In this document: positions 46,853 through 55,981 of the stretch, piece after piece | Numbering within the stretch: position 1 is the first letter of the stretch | How the letters are laid out: each line of letters opens with the position of its first letter | Origin: Mycolicibacterium sp. lyk4-40-TYG-92 | GTDB lineage: Bacteria; Actinomycetota; Actinomycetes; Mycobacteriales; Mycobacteriaceae | Assembly: GCF_030209435.1 (NCBI RefSeq) | Contig: NZ_JARVRX010000001.1 | Span: 496,001-560,000 of the forward strand | Reading direction: 5' to 3' | Length of the DNA: 64,000 bases | Position numbers and translations under genes: made by a program | Notes under the pieces: model-generated | What the model was told of the DNA's origin: nothing | What the model saw: the letters and a program-made list of their open reading frames with translations, nothing else | Databases searched by the model: none

Positions 46853-48064
46853 ATGTCTTTTTCGCTGGAACTGTCCGCTGACGTCTGCCAGGTCCGGGAC
46901 TGGGTTCACGAGTTCGCTGCTGACGTGATCCGTCCGGCCGCCGAAGAGTGGGACGAGCGCGAAGAGACGCCCTGGCCGATCCTGCAGGAGGCGGCCAAGG
47001 TCGGCCTGTACTCCATGGAGTTCTTTGCTGCGCAGACTGCCGAGGAAACCGGGCTCGGCATGCCCGTCGCCGTCGAAGAGCTGTTCTGGGGCGACGCCGG
47101 AATTTCGATGTCGATCATGGGCACCGGTCTGGCCGCCGCGTCGCTGGCGGCCAACGGCACCCTGGAACAGCTGGGCGAGTGGCTGCCCCAGATGTACGGC
47201 GACATCAACGAGCCGAAGCTGGCCGCGTTCTGTTCGTCGGAACCCGGTGCCGGATCAGATGTTTCGTCGATCATCACCCGGGCGCGGTACGACGAAGCGA
47301 CCGACGAATGGGTGCTCAACGGCACCAAGACCTGGGCTTCCAACGGTGGCATCGCCAACGTGCACATCGTCGTCGCGTCGGTGTACCCGGAACTCGGCTC
47401 GCGCGGGCAGGCGAGCTTCATCATCCCGCCGGGCACCAAGGGCTTCAGCCAGGGCCAGAAATTCAAGAAGCACGGTATCCGGGCGTCGCACACCGCGGAG
47501 GTCGTGCTCGACGACGTCCGGCTGCCAGGACGCCTGATCGTCGGTGGCCGGGAGAAGTTCGAGGAGCGGGTGGCCCGCACCCGCGAGGGCAAGAGCTCGG
47601 CGGGTCAGGTCGCGATGAAGACGTTCGAGCGGACGCGTCCGACCGTCGGCGCCATGGCGCTGGGCGTGTCCCGCGCGGCGTACGAGTACGCGCTGGGGTA
47701 CGCGCAGGAGCGCGAGCAGTTCGGGCGCAAGATCGGTGACTTCCAGGCTGTCGCATTCAAGTTGGCCGACATGAAGTCCCGGATCGACGCGGCACGGCTG
47801 CTGGTCTGGCGGGCGGGCTGGATGGCGCGCAACAACCAGCCGTTCGAGAACGCCGAGGGCTCGATGGCCAAGCTCGTCGCCAGCGAGACGGCGGTCTACG
47901 TGACGGACGAGGCCATCCAGATTCTGGGCGGCAACGGCTACACCCGCGACTACCCGGTGGAGCGGTGGCACCGCGACGCCAAGATTTTCACGATCTTCGA
48001 GGGCACCAGCGAGATTCAGCGGCTCGTGATGTCCCGCGCGATCACGGGGTTGCCGCTCAAATAG
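46853..48064 (+). CDS. Acyl-CoA dehydrogenase family protein
   Basis: FAD-dependent oxidation of an acyl-CoA. 403 aa. FAD/substrate segments CSSEPGAGSDVSS and YTRDYPVERWHRDAKIFTIFEGTSEIQRLV, where the Glu of FEGT is the catalytic base, are intact; IQILGGNGYTRDYPV is the CoA loop. Chain length unknown. ATG at 46853. Start of the accessory block, 10 bp after the small membrane gene. Confidence 0.9.
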   Translation: MSFSLELSADVCQVRDWVHEFAADVIRPAAEEWDEREETPWPILQEAAKVGLYSMEFFAAQTAEETGLGMPVAVEELFWGDAGISMSIMGTGLAAASLAANGTLEQLGEWLPQMYGDINEPKLAAFCSSEPGAGSDVSSIITRARYDEATDEWVLNGTKTWASNGGIANVHIVVASVYPELGSRGQASFIIPPGTKGFSQGQKFKKHGIRASHTAEVVLDDVRLPGRLIVGGREKFEERVARTREGKSSAGQVAMKTFERTRPTVGAMALGVSRAAYEYALGYAQEREQFGRKIGDFQAVAFKLADMKSRIDAARLLVWRAGWMARNNQPFENAEGSMAKLVASETAVYVTDEAIQILGGNGYTRDYPVERWHRDAKIFTIFEGTSEIQRLVMSRAITGLPLK

Positions 48065-48102
48065 GTTCTGCGGCTCGCGAGAGAGTCATTTGCCGCAGGG
48101 GT

Positions 48103-48128
48103 TGTTACAGAGTGCAAAATTTGTAACA
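48103..48128. promoter_or_regulatory. TetR-type operator before the MpaB-family gene
   Basis: TGTTACA (48103-48109), 12-base spacer, TGTAACA (48122-48128): a perfect inverted repeat ending 9 bases before the ATG at 48138. A TetR gene is co-transcribed downstream, so autoregulation is likely. Confidence 0.6.
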
Positions 48129-48137
48129 CTGTTCCGC

Positions 48138-49025
48138 ATGACCGAACTTGCGGAACAGTCTGAGCTGGTCGACGGGGCCAGCGGAGCGACGGAAAAAGCC
48201 GACGCGCTGCCACTGGGGCCGGACTCGCTGGTGTGGAAGTACTTCGGCGACAACCGGATGTACCTGATCGGCCCGCGGCCGGCGGTGCTGCAGAACATGC
48301 TCGCCCAGCTCGGTCAGGGTGTGCTGGACCATTCGGTGTTCTTCGCCGACACCTCGGCGCGGATCAAGCGCTCGCTGCCGCCGATCTTCCGCACCGTCTA
48401 CGGCACCGACAACGCCAATACCGGCACCCAGGTCCGCGACTTCCACCGCGAGATCAAAGGCGATATGCCCGACGGCAGCCGCTACCACGCGCTCGACCCG
48501 GAGACCTACTACTGGGCGCACGCGACGTTCGTCGAGCAGGTGCTGTATTTCGCGGACACCTTCGTCAAGCGGCTGACCGATGCCGAGAAGGAACAGATCT
48601 ACCTCGAGTCCAAGACCTGGTACCGCCGCTACGGCGTCAGTGACCGGCCGATGCCGGCCACCTACGCCGAATTCGAGGAGTACTGGGAGCGGATGCTGAA
48701 CGACGTTGCGGTGCCGCACAAGACGGCGCGGTACGGCGTCGGCTATGTGACCAAGGGCTTTCCGGCGCCCAAGGCCGTCAACCCGGCGGTGTGGCGTGTT
48801 ATCGCCGTGGTGTTCAACCCCGTCGCGGCGTTCCTGACCACCGGTGGACTCCCGCCGCGAGCGCGGGACCTGCTGGAGCTGCCCTGGTCCGACCGGCAAG
48901 AGCGTGCCTACCAGTTGTTCGCCGCCGCCTGGCGCACCAGGCCGGTGAACTGGGTGTGGGACCGGTTGCCGATGTCGTTGCGGTACAACAAATTTGCGCA
49001 GCAGGGGTACGCGCGTGCCCGCTGA
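48138..49025 (+). CDS. Oxygenase MpaB-family (DUF2236) protein
   Basis: 295 aa, heme-dependent oxygenase-like family that includes latex-clearing protein and MpaB. The signature Arg/His residues are seen in [11 protein letters not shown] and [17 protein letters not shown]; a C-terminal hydrophobic segment may associate with membrane. Substrate unknown. ATG at 48138. Stop overlaps the TetR start by 11 bp. Confidence 0.85.
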   Translation: MTELAEQSELVDGASGATEKADALPLGPDSLVWKYFGDNRMYLIGPRPAVLQNMLAQLGQGVLDHSVFFADTSARIKRSLPPIFRTVYGTDNANTGTQVRDFHREIKGDMPDGSRYHALDPETYYWAHATFVEQVLYFADTFVKRLTDAEKEQIYLESKTWYRRYGVSDRPMPATYAEFEEYWERMLNDVAVPHKTARYGVGYVTKGFPAPKAVNPAVWRVIAVVFNPVAAFLTTGGLPPRARDLLELPWSDRQERAYQLFAAAWRTRPVNWVWDRLPMSLRYNKFAQQGYARAR

Positions 49026-49626
49026 CGCGACGGCCGCCATCCTCGACGCCGCGCTCGTCGAGTTCGAGCAACACGGCTTCCGTCGGGTTGCCCTCGACGA
49101 CGTGGCGCGCCGCGCCGGCGTCAGCCGCACCACCATCTACCGGCGGTTCGCGAACCGCGACGAACTGGTGGCCGCCGTCGTCGAACGCGAGAACGTGGTG
49201 CTGTTCGACGACATCGCCAATGAGCTGAAAACCGCTGGACCGCAATCGAATTTGTACGTCGAGGCGTTCACCCTGTCGATCCTGCGCTTCCGCCGGCACC
49301 GCGTGTTGAACCGGATGATGACCGACGAACCCGCGCTCGTCATCGAACTCATGCAACGGCATTACGGGGCGGCGGTCGGCCGGATGGCGGCGGCGCTGCG
49401 CGTGATCTTCCCGGACGGTTTCGCCGACCGGATCGGCGAGCAGGCGGTCAACGACCTGGCCGACACCATCCTGCGCTACGCCGCGATGGTGCTGCTGCTG
49501 CCCAGCGTCGAGTCACTGGACAGTGCCGATGAGATTCGCGGTTTTGCCGCAAGGCATTTCGTGCCCAGTCTGCCGCCGGCGTTGCGAGATCAGCCGGCCC
49601 GGCCGTCCGCCGGGTCGGTGCGATAG
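49015..49626 (+). CDS. TetR-family regulator, partner of the MpaB-family gene
   Basis: 203 aa. HTH at residues 4-48 ([22 protein letters not shown]). C-terminal ligand domain includes Arg-rich [15 protein letters not shown] at 49015 overlaps the oxygenase gene. Probable ligand is the oxygenase substrate or product. Confidence 0.87.
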   Translation: MPADATAAILDAALVEFEQHGFRRVALDDVARRAGVSRTTIYRRFANRDELVAAVVERENVVLFDDIANELKTAGPQSNLYVEAFTLSILRFRRHRVLNRMMTDEPALVIELMQRHYGAAVGRMAAALRVIFPDGFADRIGEQAVNDLADTILRYAAMVLLLPSVESLDSADEIRGFAARHFVPSLPPALRDQPARPSAGSVR

Positions 49627-49972
49627 AGCGGCGGGGTCGAGGGCTGGTTGACAGCGCGGTCGAATCGGGCGTGTACTGGATATCGGGGATAGGTGAGGTC
49701 GGAAAATGACCGTCCACGATGTCGATGACATGATCGTTTCGGCTGCCGCGCTTGTGCGGCTCTGATGTCCGCGGTGAAGCTCTGCGTGGCGCTGAGGCAG
49801 TTTCTGGTGACCGGCGAACCCGCGGCGAGCCGAGCAGCCGACGTGCGCCGGGCCGCCGAGAAGATCCGCCGCCGAGTCCGGTTCGCCGACTGCTGCCGTG
49901 ACAACCGGCTGGCACACCAACGGCGGTGCGATCGCCCTGGCGCCGGCTGCGCGCTGCACCCCACCGGCTCGC
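49627..49972. other. 346-bp gap with no supported gene
   Basis: Between the TetR gene and the 3' end of the desaturase. An ORF on the plus strand (49765-49983, 72 codons, Arg/Cys-rich) is the best candidate but has no recognisable motif, no good ribosome binding site and runs into the desaturase. Possibly decayed coding sequence. Confidence 0.4.
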
Positions 49973-51076
49973 CTACGGACTAGCCCGCACGCAGACCTGT
50001 TCGCGCGCAACGCGATCCGGCAGCGCGAGGGTGAAGATGGTGCGCAGGGTGCGGAGATATTGAAGAGCGAGTGGTCCGGTGGTGTAGGGCAGGCCGAATC
50101 GAGCGCACACGGCCCGAACCTGAACGGCGATCTCGGCATAGCGGTTGCTCGGAAGGTCGGGGAACAGGTGATGCTCGATCTGGTAGCAGAGGTTTCCGCT
50201 GAGAAACGCCAACACGGGCCCCGCGTGGAAATTCGCGGTGCCCAACATCTGGCGTAGATACCATTCGGGTTTGGTCTCGCCGGCCAAAGCTGCGGGCGTG
50301 AATTTCTGTGTGCCATCGGCGAAATGACCGCAACAGATCACCACGTAGGCCCAGACGTTGCGTACCAGGTTGGCGACCGCATTCGCGGTGATTGTCCGGC
50401 GCCACCGGCGAACGCTCAGCGCGGGGAAGAACAGATAGTCCTTTCCGGCCTGGCGGGCGATCTTGCGGATCAGCGCCCGGGTGTGGGCGGATTTCTCGGC
50501 ACCGGTGGCCGCGGCTCTTTGCCCGGACTCCCAGCCCTGCAGTGCGATGCCCCATTCGAACATGGCAGCCAGCAAGATGTTTCGCAGCGGCTGCAGCAGA
50601 TTGCCAGGTCCCCACGGTTGGTCCGGGGTGACCCGCATGATGCCGTACCCGAGATCGTCATCCATGCCGATCACGTTGGTGAACACGTGGTGGCGGTAGT
50701 TGTGGGCATAGCGCCACTGCGCGGAGGCGGCGGCCATGTCCCACTCCCACGTGCTCGAGTGGATCTCCGGGTCGTTCATCCAATCCCACTGACCGTGACA
50801 AATGTTGTGGCCGAGTTCCATGTTCTCGATGGCCTTGGCCGTGGCCAATGCGGTGGTGCCGAGCGTGGACCCGACCTTGCCGCGGCTGACGGCGATGACC
50901 AGCCGGGCGGACAGTTCCAGGCAGCGCTGAAACACGATGGTGCGCACGATGTATGCCCGGTCGGATGCGCCACGCGAATTCTCGACGTCGCGACGGATGT
51001 CGTCCAGCGCGGCTCCCAGTGCGTCCAGGTCTGCCACGCTGAGATGGGCGTATTCAGCTACTTGGGTGATCGCCAT
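49973..51076 (-). CDS. Membrane fatty acid desaturase (linoleoyl-CoA/DesA3-like)
   Basis: 367 aa acyl-lipid/acyl-CoA desaturase with all three His boxes: GHNICHG (HxxxH), HNYRHH (HxxHH) and QIEHHLFPD (QxxHH). Four membrane helices inferred. Introduces a double bond using a di-iron centre and an electron donor; relatives need an oxidoreductase partner (Rv3230c-type), which is not here. Start set at ATG 51076: the preceding ribosome binding site is a full 11-base match to the 16S tail. Confidence 0.9.
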   Translation of the reverse strand: MAITQVAEYAHLSVADLDALGAALDDIRRDVENSRGASDRAYIVRTIVFQRCLELSARLVIAVSRGKVGSTLGTTALATAKAIENMELGHNICHGQWDWMNDPEIHSSTWEWDMAAASAQWRYAHNYRHHVFTNVIGMDDDLGYGIMRVTPDQPWGPGNLLQPLRNILLAAMFEWGIALQGWESGQRAAATGAEKSAHTRALIRKIARQAGKDYLFFPALSVRRWRRTITANAVANLVRNVWAYVVICCGHFADGTQKFTPAALAGETKPEWYLRQMLGTANFHAGPVLAFLSGNLCYQIEHHLFPDLPSNRYAEIAVQVRAVCARFGLPYTTGPLALQYLRTLRTIFTLALPDRVAREQVCVRASP

Positions 51077-51078
51077 CC

Positions 51079-51089
51079 GGATCACCTCC
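51079..51089 (-). promoter_or_regulatory. Unusually complete Shine-Dalgarno of the desaturase
   Basis: On the minus strand GGAGGTGATCC, complementary over 11 bases to the 3' end of 16S rRNA (GGATCACCTCC). Core GGAGG is 8 bases before the ATG. It favours the start at 51076 and excludes the ATG at 51091, which overlaps it. Confidence 0.75.
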
Positions 51090-51100
51090 ATTCAAGGTGG

Positions 51101-51850
51101 TTATGGTGACTCGGCCACAGGCCGGGGTACACCGAATCGGGCACCCAGCCCGCTGAGCAAGATGTCGAGTCCCCGGTCGAGCTCGGCCCGCCCGTCGTAG
51201 CGGGCCCAGGTCGGGGCGAGGTTTCGCAAGTGGGGGAATTCGTCGATCGGGAGCCGGTACAGCCCGAGCCGCAACACGTGATCGGTTTCCTCGGGACGTT
51301 CGACGATCTCCTGCAGTTCGGTCAGGACATGGCCGTAGAGGAACCCGAACAGCGTCCGGTACATATGCAGCGCGTCGTCTCCGCTGAAACCCGCCGTGGT
51401 CAGGAGTGTGAGCACCTCTTCGAGGTGCCGCAGGATTCCCGGTGGCCGCATCCCGAGCGGTGTGGACAGGGGACGGGTGACCAACAACGGCACCACATTG
51501 GGGTGCGCGCGCGCCAGGTCGCGGAAGTCGTGGCCGAGTTGACGTAAGGCGGCAGCCCAGTCCGTCGCCGGCGTCTCCAGTGACAGCTGCTCGAAGATCA
51601 TCTCGACCACACCGTCGAGCACCGCCGCTTTGTTCGACACATGCCGGTAGAGCACCATCGGGTCGCGGCCCACCGCCTCGCCCAGGCGGCGCATCGACAG
51701 TGCGTCGACGCCATCACGGTCGATGATTTCCAGGGCGCTGGTCAGCACCGCCGCGCGGGTGATCGGCCGGCTCGCGCCATCTCCGGTGATCGAGGCGGTG
51801 CCCTGGGTCGCGCGCCCCGGACGCGTGGGATCTTTCGGCGGTGGCGTCAT
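51101..51850 (-). CDS. TetR/AcrR-family regulator of the desaturase operon
   Basis: 249 aa. HTH near residues 45-70 (DALSMRRLGEAVGRDPMVLYRHV) with TetR_C-type C-terminal domain. ATG at 51850 (MTPPPKDPT); ATG at 51877 is an alternative with a closer but poorly spaced GGAGAG. Desaturase starts 24 bp downstream on the same strand, so they are co-transcribed. Confidence 0.85.
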   Translation of the reverse strand: MTPPPKDPTRPGRATQGTASITGDGASRPITRAAVLTSALEIIDRDGVDALSMRRLGEAVGRDPMVLYRHVSNKAAVLDGVVEMIFEQLSLETPATDWAAALRQLGHDFRDLARAHPNVVPLLVTRPLSTPLGMRPPGILRHLEEVLTLLTTAGFSGDDALHMYRTLFGFLYGHVLTELQEIVERPEETDHVLRLGLYRLPIDEFPHLRNLAPTWARYDGRAELDRGLDILLSGLGARFGVPRPVAESP

Positions 51851-51897
51851 GGCTGAAGCACCGCTCCTGGAACGCATCTCTCCGGCATCGCTCCAGT

Positions 51898-51920
51898 GTA
51901 AGCCTATAACGTAGGTCTAC
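51898..51920. promoter_or_regulatory. Candidate operator before the TetR-desaturase operon
   Basis: GTA-AGC-CTA, then TAACG, then TAG-GTC-TAC: a 23-base imperfect palindrome (matches at outer GTA/TAC and inner CCTA/TAGG). It lies 48 bases upstream of the TetR start and 190 bp before the divergent small gene; TTGACA at 51925-51930 on the plus strand may be a -35 for that side. Confidence 0.45.
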
Positions 51921-52110
51921 GCTGTTGACATTGGTGCGAATAGGGCGTCTACTGGACGTACAGCACCGGATTGAGGCGCCGTCATGATCGTCATCGTTGG
52001 ATCGGCCGTGGTGCTTGTGGCGGTGGACGTGGGTCCGGTGAGACCCACGGCAGATTGCCGATGATGCGGGTACGCGTGCGCGTCCCGGCCGCCAACCCTT
52101 AGGAGCCGAA

Positions 52111-52374
52111 ATGGCTACCAGTAAAACAGTTTTCACGGCTCTCGTGGTCTTCGTGGCGATGGTCCTCATCGCGGGTTTCGCGTGGACCGCGGGCAGCAAC
52201 CGCAACAAGCATCGTGCTGCGTCACCCAGAGCGCAGCCGGAGTCGACGCCGGCTGATGTCGGCGATGACCGCCCGGCATCCACCACAGCGGGGCGTCAGT
52301 CCGCGCTGGACAGCTCAACGACCCAGTGGGATCGCGCCGACACCAGAGAAGTAACGAAAGGAACGTCGCCATGA
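52111..52374 (+). CDS. Small single-helix membrane protein
   Basis: 87 aa: helix at residues 7-28 (VFTALVVFVAMVLIAGFAW), then a hydrophilic Ser/Thr/Asp-rich tail. No family recognised. ATG at 52111 with AGGAG 6 bases upstream. ATGA overlap with the DUF5994 gene. Confidence 0.72.
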   Translation: MATSKTVFTALVVFVAMVLIAGFAWTAGSNRNKHRAASPRAQPESTPADVGDDRPASTTAGRQSALDSSTTQWDRADTREVTKGTSP

Positions 52375-52919
52375 CGCCACAAACTCGCAAGAACGACCAG
52401 AACGGCACCGTGCCTGCGCACACGCCGAGGTTGCGGTTGAAAGCCAAAGCGCCGCATGGCGGATACGTTGACGGGGCATGGTGGCCGCACAGCGACGATC
52501 TCGCCGGCGAGCTGCCGGATCTGTTGGCGGTGCTGTCGGTGCGGCTGGGCCGCATCGATCGCGTGTCGTATCGCCTGGGCGCCTGGGCGAATGCACCGCG
52601 CAAACTCACCACGGGTGGTCGCGCGGTACGCCTGGACGGATACCGGCTGCAGCCGCGCAACACCATTGAGGTTCGCGGCCTCGACGACGACCGTGACCGC
52701 CTGATACTGCTGGTGATCCCGCCACGCACGGACCCTGACGACGCCCACACCACGATGATGGCCGCGGCCCAGTCGGACAACGGTGCCACCATCGACGGGC
52801 TGCTCATGATCAGTCCGCAAGACCGCGACAGGCGCGCCGAGGCGGCCACCGCACAACAGCGTTGGCAGTCGGAAGGCGAGACGGTTGCCCGTCCTGAGGT
52901 GGCGCAGGTCGCCGGCTGA
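52371..52919 (+). CDS. DUF5994 family protein
   Basis: 182 aa. Typical motif GYVDGAWWPHSDDLAGELPDLL, then a region of basic/aromatic residues and RLILLVIPPRTDP. Actinobacterial family of unknown function. ATG at 52371 with AAAGGA upstream and overlapping the previous stop. Confidence 0.8.
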   Translation: MTPQTRKNDQNGTVPAHTPRLRLKAKAPHGGYVDGAWWPHSDDLAGELPDLLAVLSVRLGRIDRVSYRLGAWANAPRKLTTGGRAVRLDGYRLQPRNTIEVRGLDDDRDRLILLVIPPRTDPDDAHTTMMAAAQSDNGATIDGLLMISPQDRDRRAEAATAQQRWQSEGETVARPEVAQVAG

Positions 52920-52953
52920 GGTCCGCACCGCGACCGTGACACCCGGTCGAAAC

Positions 52954-54585
52954 TCAGTGCGTGATCGCCTTTTCCGCGCCTACCCCGGTTAGTGACCGCA
53001 CTTCCATTTCGGCGTCGATTTCGGGATTCCCGGTGTCGGACGAGGTGAGCGTGCCGACGATGCCGAGGGCGAACGCCAGCGGGATGGACACGATGCCCGG
53101 GTTGGCCAGCGGGAAGAACGCGAAGTCCGCATCGGGGATCATCGCGGTCTTGCTGCCCGACACCGCGGGGGAGAACACGATCAACACGATGGTCGAGATC
53201 AGGCCGCCGTACATGCTCCACAGCGCGCCGCGGGTGTTGAACCGCTTCCAGTACAGCGAGTACAGGATCGTGGGCAGGTTGGCGGCGGCCGCCACGGCGA
53301 ACGCCAGCGCCACCAGGAACGCCACGTTCTGACCGTTGGCCAGGATGCCGAGGCCGATCGCGAACACGCCCAGCACGACCGCGGTGATCCGGGACACCCG
53401 CACCTGCTCCTGCTCGGTCACGTTGTGCGACTTGAGGACTGACGCGTAGATGTCGTGCGCGAACGACGCCGACGCCGTGATGGTCAGGCCTGCGACGACC
53501 GCGAGGATCGTCGCGAACGCGACAGCCGAGATGACGCCGAGCAGGACCACCCCGCCGAGTTCGAATGCCAGCAGCGGGGCCGCGGAGTTGACGCCCCCGG
53601 CCGCCTTGAGAATCCGGTCGGGGCCGACGAGCGCGGCGGCTCCGTAGCCGAGCACCAGCGTGAACAGGTAGAAGGCGCCGATCAGTGCGATAGCCCAAAC
53701 CACCGACCGCCGAGCCTCTTTCGCGGTCGGCACGGTGTAGAAGCGCATCAGCACGTGTGGCAGGCCCGCGGTGCCGAGCACCAATGCCAACGCCAGTGAG
53801 ATGAAGTTGATCTTCGAGGTGAGCGAACCGCCGTACTGCGCACCGGGGGCCAGCACATCGCGGCTGGAGACGCCCTTGGTGGTGGCGTGCGAGATCGCCG
53901 ACTGCGCCGAGCCGAGGATGTCGGAGAAATTGAACCCGAACTTGCTCAGCACCATGACGGTCATCAGGGCGGCGCCCGTGATCAGCAGTACGGCCTTGAT
54001 GATCTGCACCCACGTGGTGCCCTTCATGCCGCCGACCAGCACGTAGACGATCATCAGGACGCCGACGACGGCGATCACGATCGACTGGCCGCCGCGGCTC
54101 TTCACGTCGAGCAACAGGGCGACCAGGCCGCCCGCCCCGGCCATCTGGGCCAGGAGGTAGAACAGCGACACCGTCAGCGTCGAGGTGGCCGCCGCCAACC
54201 GGACCGGGCGCTGCCGGAGCCGGAAGCTCAGCACGTCGGCCATGGTGAATCTGCCTGTGTTGCGCAGCAATTCGGCGACCAGCAGCAGCGCTACGAGCCA
54301 GGCGACCAGGAAGCCGATGGAGTACAGGAAGCCGTCATAGCCGTAGACGGCGATGGCACCGGCGATGCCGAGGAAGCTCGCGGCCGACAGGTAGTCCCCG
54401 GCGATGGCAATGCCGTTCTGCGGGCCGGAGAAACCGCGGCCGCCGGTGAAGAACTCGTCGGCGGTGGCGTTGCGCTTGCTGGCCTTGATGACCACGACCA
54501 TCGTCACGACGACGAACACGCTGAAGATGCCGATGTTGGCGGCGGGATTGCCGACGGTTGCGGCGGCGAGCACCGTGTTGTTCAT
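52954..54585 (-). CDS. Cation/acetate symporter (ActP-type, SSS family)
   Basis: 543 aa with about 13 membrane helices. SSS family features: GISAGDYLSAASFLG-type segment (given as GDYLSAASFLG), GGMKGTTWVQIIKAVLL, and DVLSFRLRQRP. Probably takes up acetate or a related short carboxylate with sodium. Its ATG is at 54585; the stop of the upstream DUF485 gene overlaps by one base, as actP and yjcH do in other bacteria. Confidence 0.92.
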   Translation of the reverse strand: MNNTVLAAATVGNPAANIGIFSVFVVVTMVVVIKASKRNATADEFFTGGRGFSGPQNGIAIAGDYLSAASFLGIAGAIAVYGYDGFLYSIGFLVAWLVALLLVAELLRNTGRFTMADVLSFRLRQRPVRLAAATSTLTVSLFYLLAQMAGAGGLVALLLDVKSRGGQSIVIAVVGVLMIVYVLVGGMKGTTWVQIIKAVLLITGAALMTVMVLSKFGFNFSDILGSAQSAISHATTKGVSSRDVLAPGAQYGGSLTSKINFISLALALVLGTAGLPHVLMRFYTVPTAKEARRSVVWAIALIGAFYLFTLVLGYGAAALVGPDRILKAAGGVNSAAPLLAFELGGVVLLGVISAVAFATILAVVAGLTITASASFAHDIYASVLKSHNVTEQEQVRVSRITAVVLGVFAIGLGILANGQNVAFLVALAFAVAAAANLPTILYSLYWKRFNTRGALWSMYGGLISTIVLIVFSPAVSGSKTAMIPDADFAFFPLANPGIVSIPLAFALGIVGTLTSSDTGNPEIDAEMEVRSLTGVGAEKAITH

Positions 54586-54926
54586 CAGGCGCCCTCGAGT
54601 TCTTCCCGGATGGCCGCAGCCCGCGGGTCGAGTTCCCGGCCCGCGAAGCGCACGTACAGCCCGGTGATCACGAACGTGGTCAGGAACTGGCCCAGCCCGA
54701 TCAGCAGTCCGACGTTGATGTTGCCGAACACCCGGATGGCCATGAAGTCATGGGCGAAGGCGCCCAGCGCGACGTAGAGGCCGTACCACAGCAGGAAGAA
54801 CGCCGTCATCGGAAACACGAAGCGGCGCAGCCTGGTTCGCAATGCCTGGAACTCGGGGCTGGCCTGCATGGCGAGGAACTGCTCCCCGGTGGGGGCAACC
54901 CTCTCGGGACGGTCGGTTTCGGGCAC
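54585..54926 (-). CDS. DUF485 membrane protein (YjcH-type partner of the symporter)
   Basis: 113 aa, two helices (VFPMTAFFLLWYGLYVALGAF and INVGLLIGLGQFLTTFVITGLYV). This family sits with ActP and probably assists it. GTG at 54926. TGATG junction with the symporter gene. Confidence 0.9.
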   Translation of the reverse strand: MPETDRPERVAPTGEQFLAMQASPEFQALRTRLRRFVFPMTAFFLLWYGLYVALGAFAHDFMAIRVFGNINVGLLIGLGQFLTTFVITGLYVRFAGRELDPRAAAIREELEGA

Positions 54927-55083
54927 CGAGGGCTCCTGACAGTTGGCTGTGAGGGTGGATCGGGCATGAACCTAATTGAGAGCTGGGTCACTCGCGACCG
55001 GTATCGCGTTCTGTTCACCGAATTCGGTCGCCGCGGCGCTGCGCTACGGTCGGCCGCAGCGACCTCGAGAGAAAGGCCCAGAG

Positions 55084-55476
55084 ATGACCAGCGAGCGAGC
55101 TTCGGCATTCGACGCCGGAATCACCACCCGCCGCCAGGTGATGGGCGACGAGTTCGTCGACCGCGCACTGGCTCGCACCGCCGGCACCGAGTCGGAACCG
55201 ATCCAGCGCTTCGTCACCGAGCATGTCTGGGATGCGGTGTGGAACCGTCCGGGCCTGAGCCGTCGCGACCGCAGCCTGCTCAACCTCGGCATGCTGACGG
55301 CGCTGCGCGCCCACGAGGAACTCGCCGGACACGTCCGGGGCGGCCTCAACAACGGCCTCACCCGGGATGAGATCGTCGAGGCGATAATCCACGCCACGGG
55401 CTACTGCGGGGCACCCGCGGCGCTGAGCGCGATGCGGGTCGTCCAGCAGGTGCTCGACGAGACGCGCCCGGACTAG
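55084..55476 (+). CDS. Carboxymuconolactone decarboxylase family protein (PcaC-like)
   Basis: 130 aa. PcaC-type core: SRRDRSLLNLGMLTALRAHEELAGH and GLTRDEIVEAIIHATGYCG. PcaC decarboxylates gamma-carboxymuconolactone in the beta-ketoadipate path, but no other pca gene is here, so the reaction is uncertain. ATG at 55084. Ends 4 bp over the convergent gene. Divergent from the DUF485 gene. Confidence 0.88.
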   Translation: MTSERASAFDAGITTRRQVMGDEFVDRALARTAGTESEPIQRFVTEHVWDAVWNRPGLSRRDRSLLNLGMLTALRAHEELAGHVRGGLNNGLTRDEIVEAIIHATGYCGAPAALSAMRVVQQVLDETRPD

Positions 55477-55871
55477 GCCCGGCGCAACAGCACCGCCTGC
55501 TCGAAAGGCAAGCGCGGGAACACCTTACGCAGCGATCCGGTGATGAGCGGGGCGGCGTCCTCCTTGCTCACCACGCGTGGGTCGACGACGTTGTACGTCT
55601 GACCACGCCGGGTGAGCTTGCCGCCGCCGGACTTGGTGATGTTCTTGAGCCAGTCACGGTCGGGGCCGTAGGTCAGCAGGACGGCGAAGCCGTCGGCGGT
55701 GGTGAACACCGTCAGCGGCGTGCGGAACGTCTTGCCGGACTTGCGCCCGACGTGCTCGAGGATGCCGAAGGTCGGCGCGCGGCCGGCCCACAGCCGTTGG
55801 ATGGGGTTGGTGACCCGGCGATTGAATCGTGCGACCGACTGCGGAATCTGCATGTCCCCATCGTGCGCCAT
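55473..55871 (-). CDS. Deazaflavin (F420)-dependent nitroreductase-family protein
   Basis: 132 aa, split-barrel with GRKSGKTFRTPLTVFTTADGF and LLTYGPDRDWLKNI, the F420-binding motif set of Ddn-type proteins. Likely an F420H2-dependent quinone or nitro reductase. ATG at 55871. Confidence 0.87.
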   Translation of the reverse strand: MAHDGDMQIPQSVARFNRRVTNPIQRLWAGRAPTFGILEHVGRKSGKTFRTPLTVFTTADGFAVLLTYGPDRDWLKNITKSGGGKLTRRGQTYNVVDPRVVSKEDAAPLITGSLRKVFPRLPFEQAVLLRRA

Positions 55872-55904
55872 CGTGGTTGGGGCGGCCAGGGGAGCGAGTA
55901 AAGT

Positions 55905-55916
55905 TACCGACCGGTA
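55905..55916. promoter_or_regulatory. Short palindrome between divergent genes
   Basis: TACCG-AC-CGGTA, in the 110-bp space between the F420-type gene and the aminotransferase; TetR-type operators often have this form. Only inferred. Confidence 0.4.
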
Positions 55917-55981
55917 GCGGCGACGACGTGGTGTCGCACACCAGCCCGTAACCCGCTGATCCCATCTTCGAGGAGGAATGC

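Noticed and set aside
49765..49983. 72-codon plus-strand ORF as a gene
   Set aside because: No motif, poor start context, overlaps the desaturase end; kept only as a gap description.
52166..54013. A 615-codon minus-strand frame
   Set aside because: Shadow of the DUF5994 gene and the symporter, both with good motifs.
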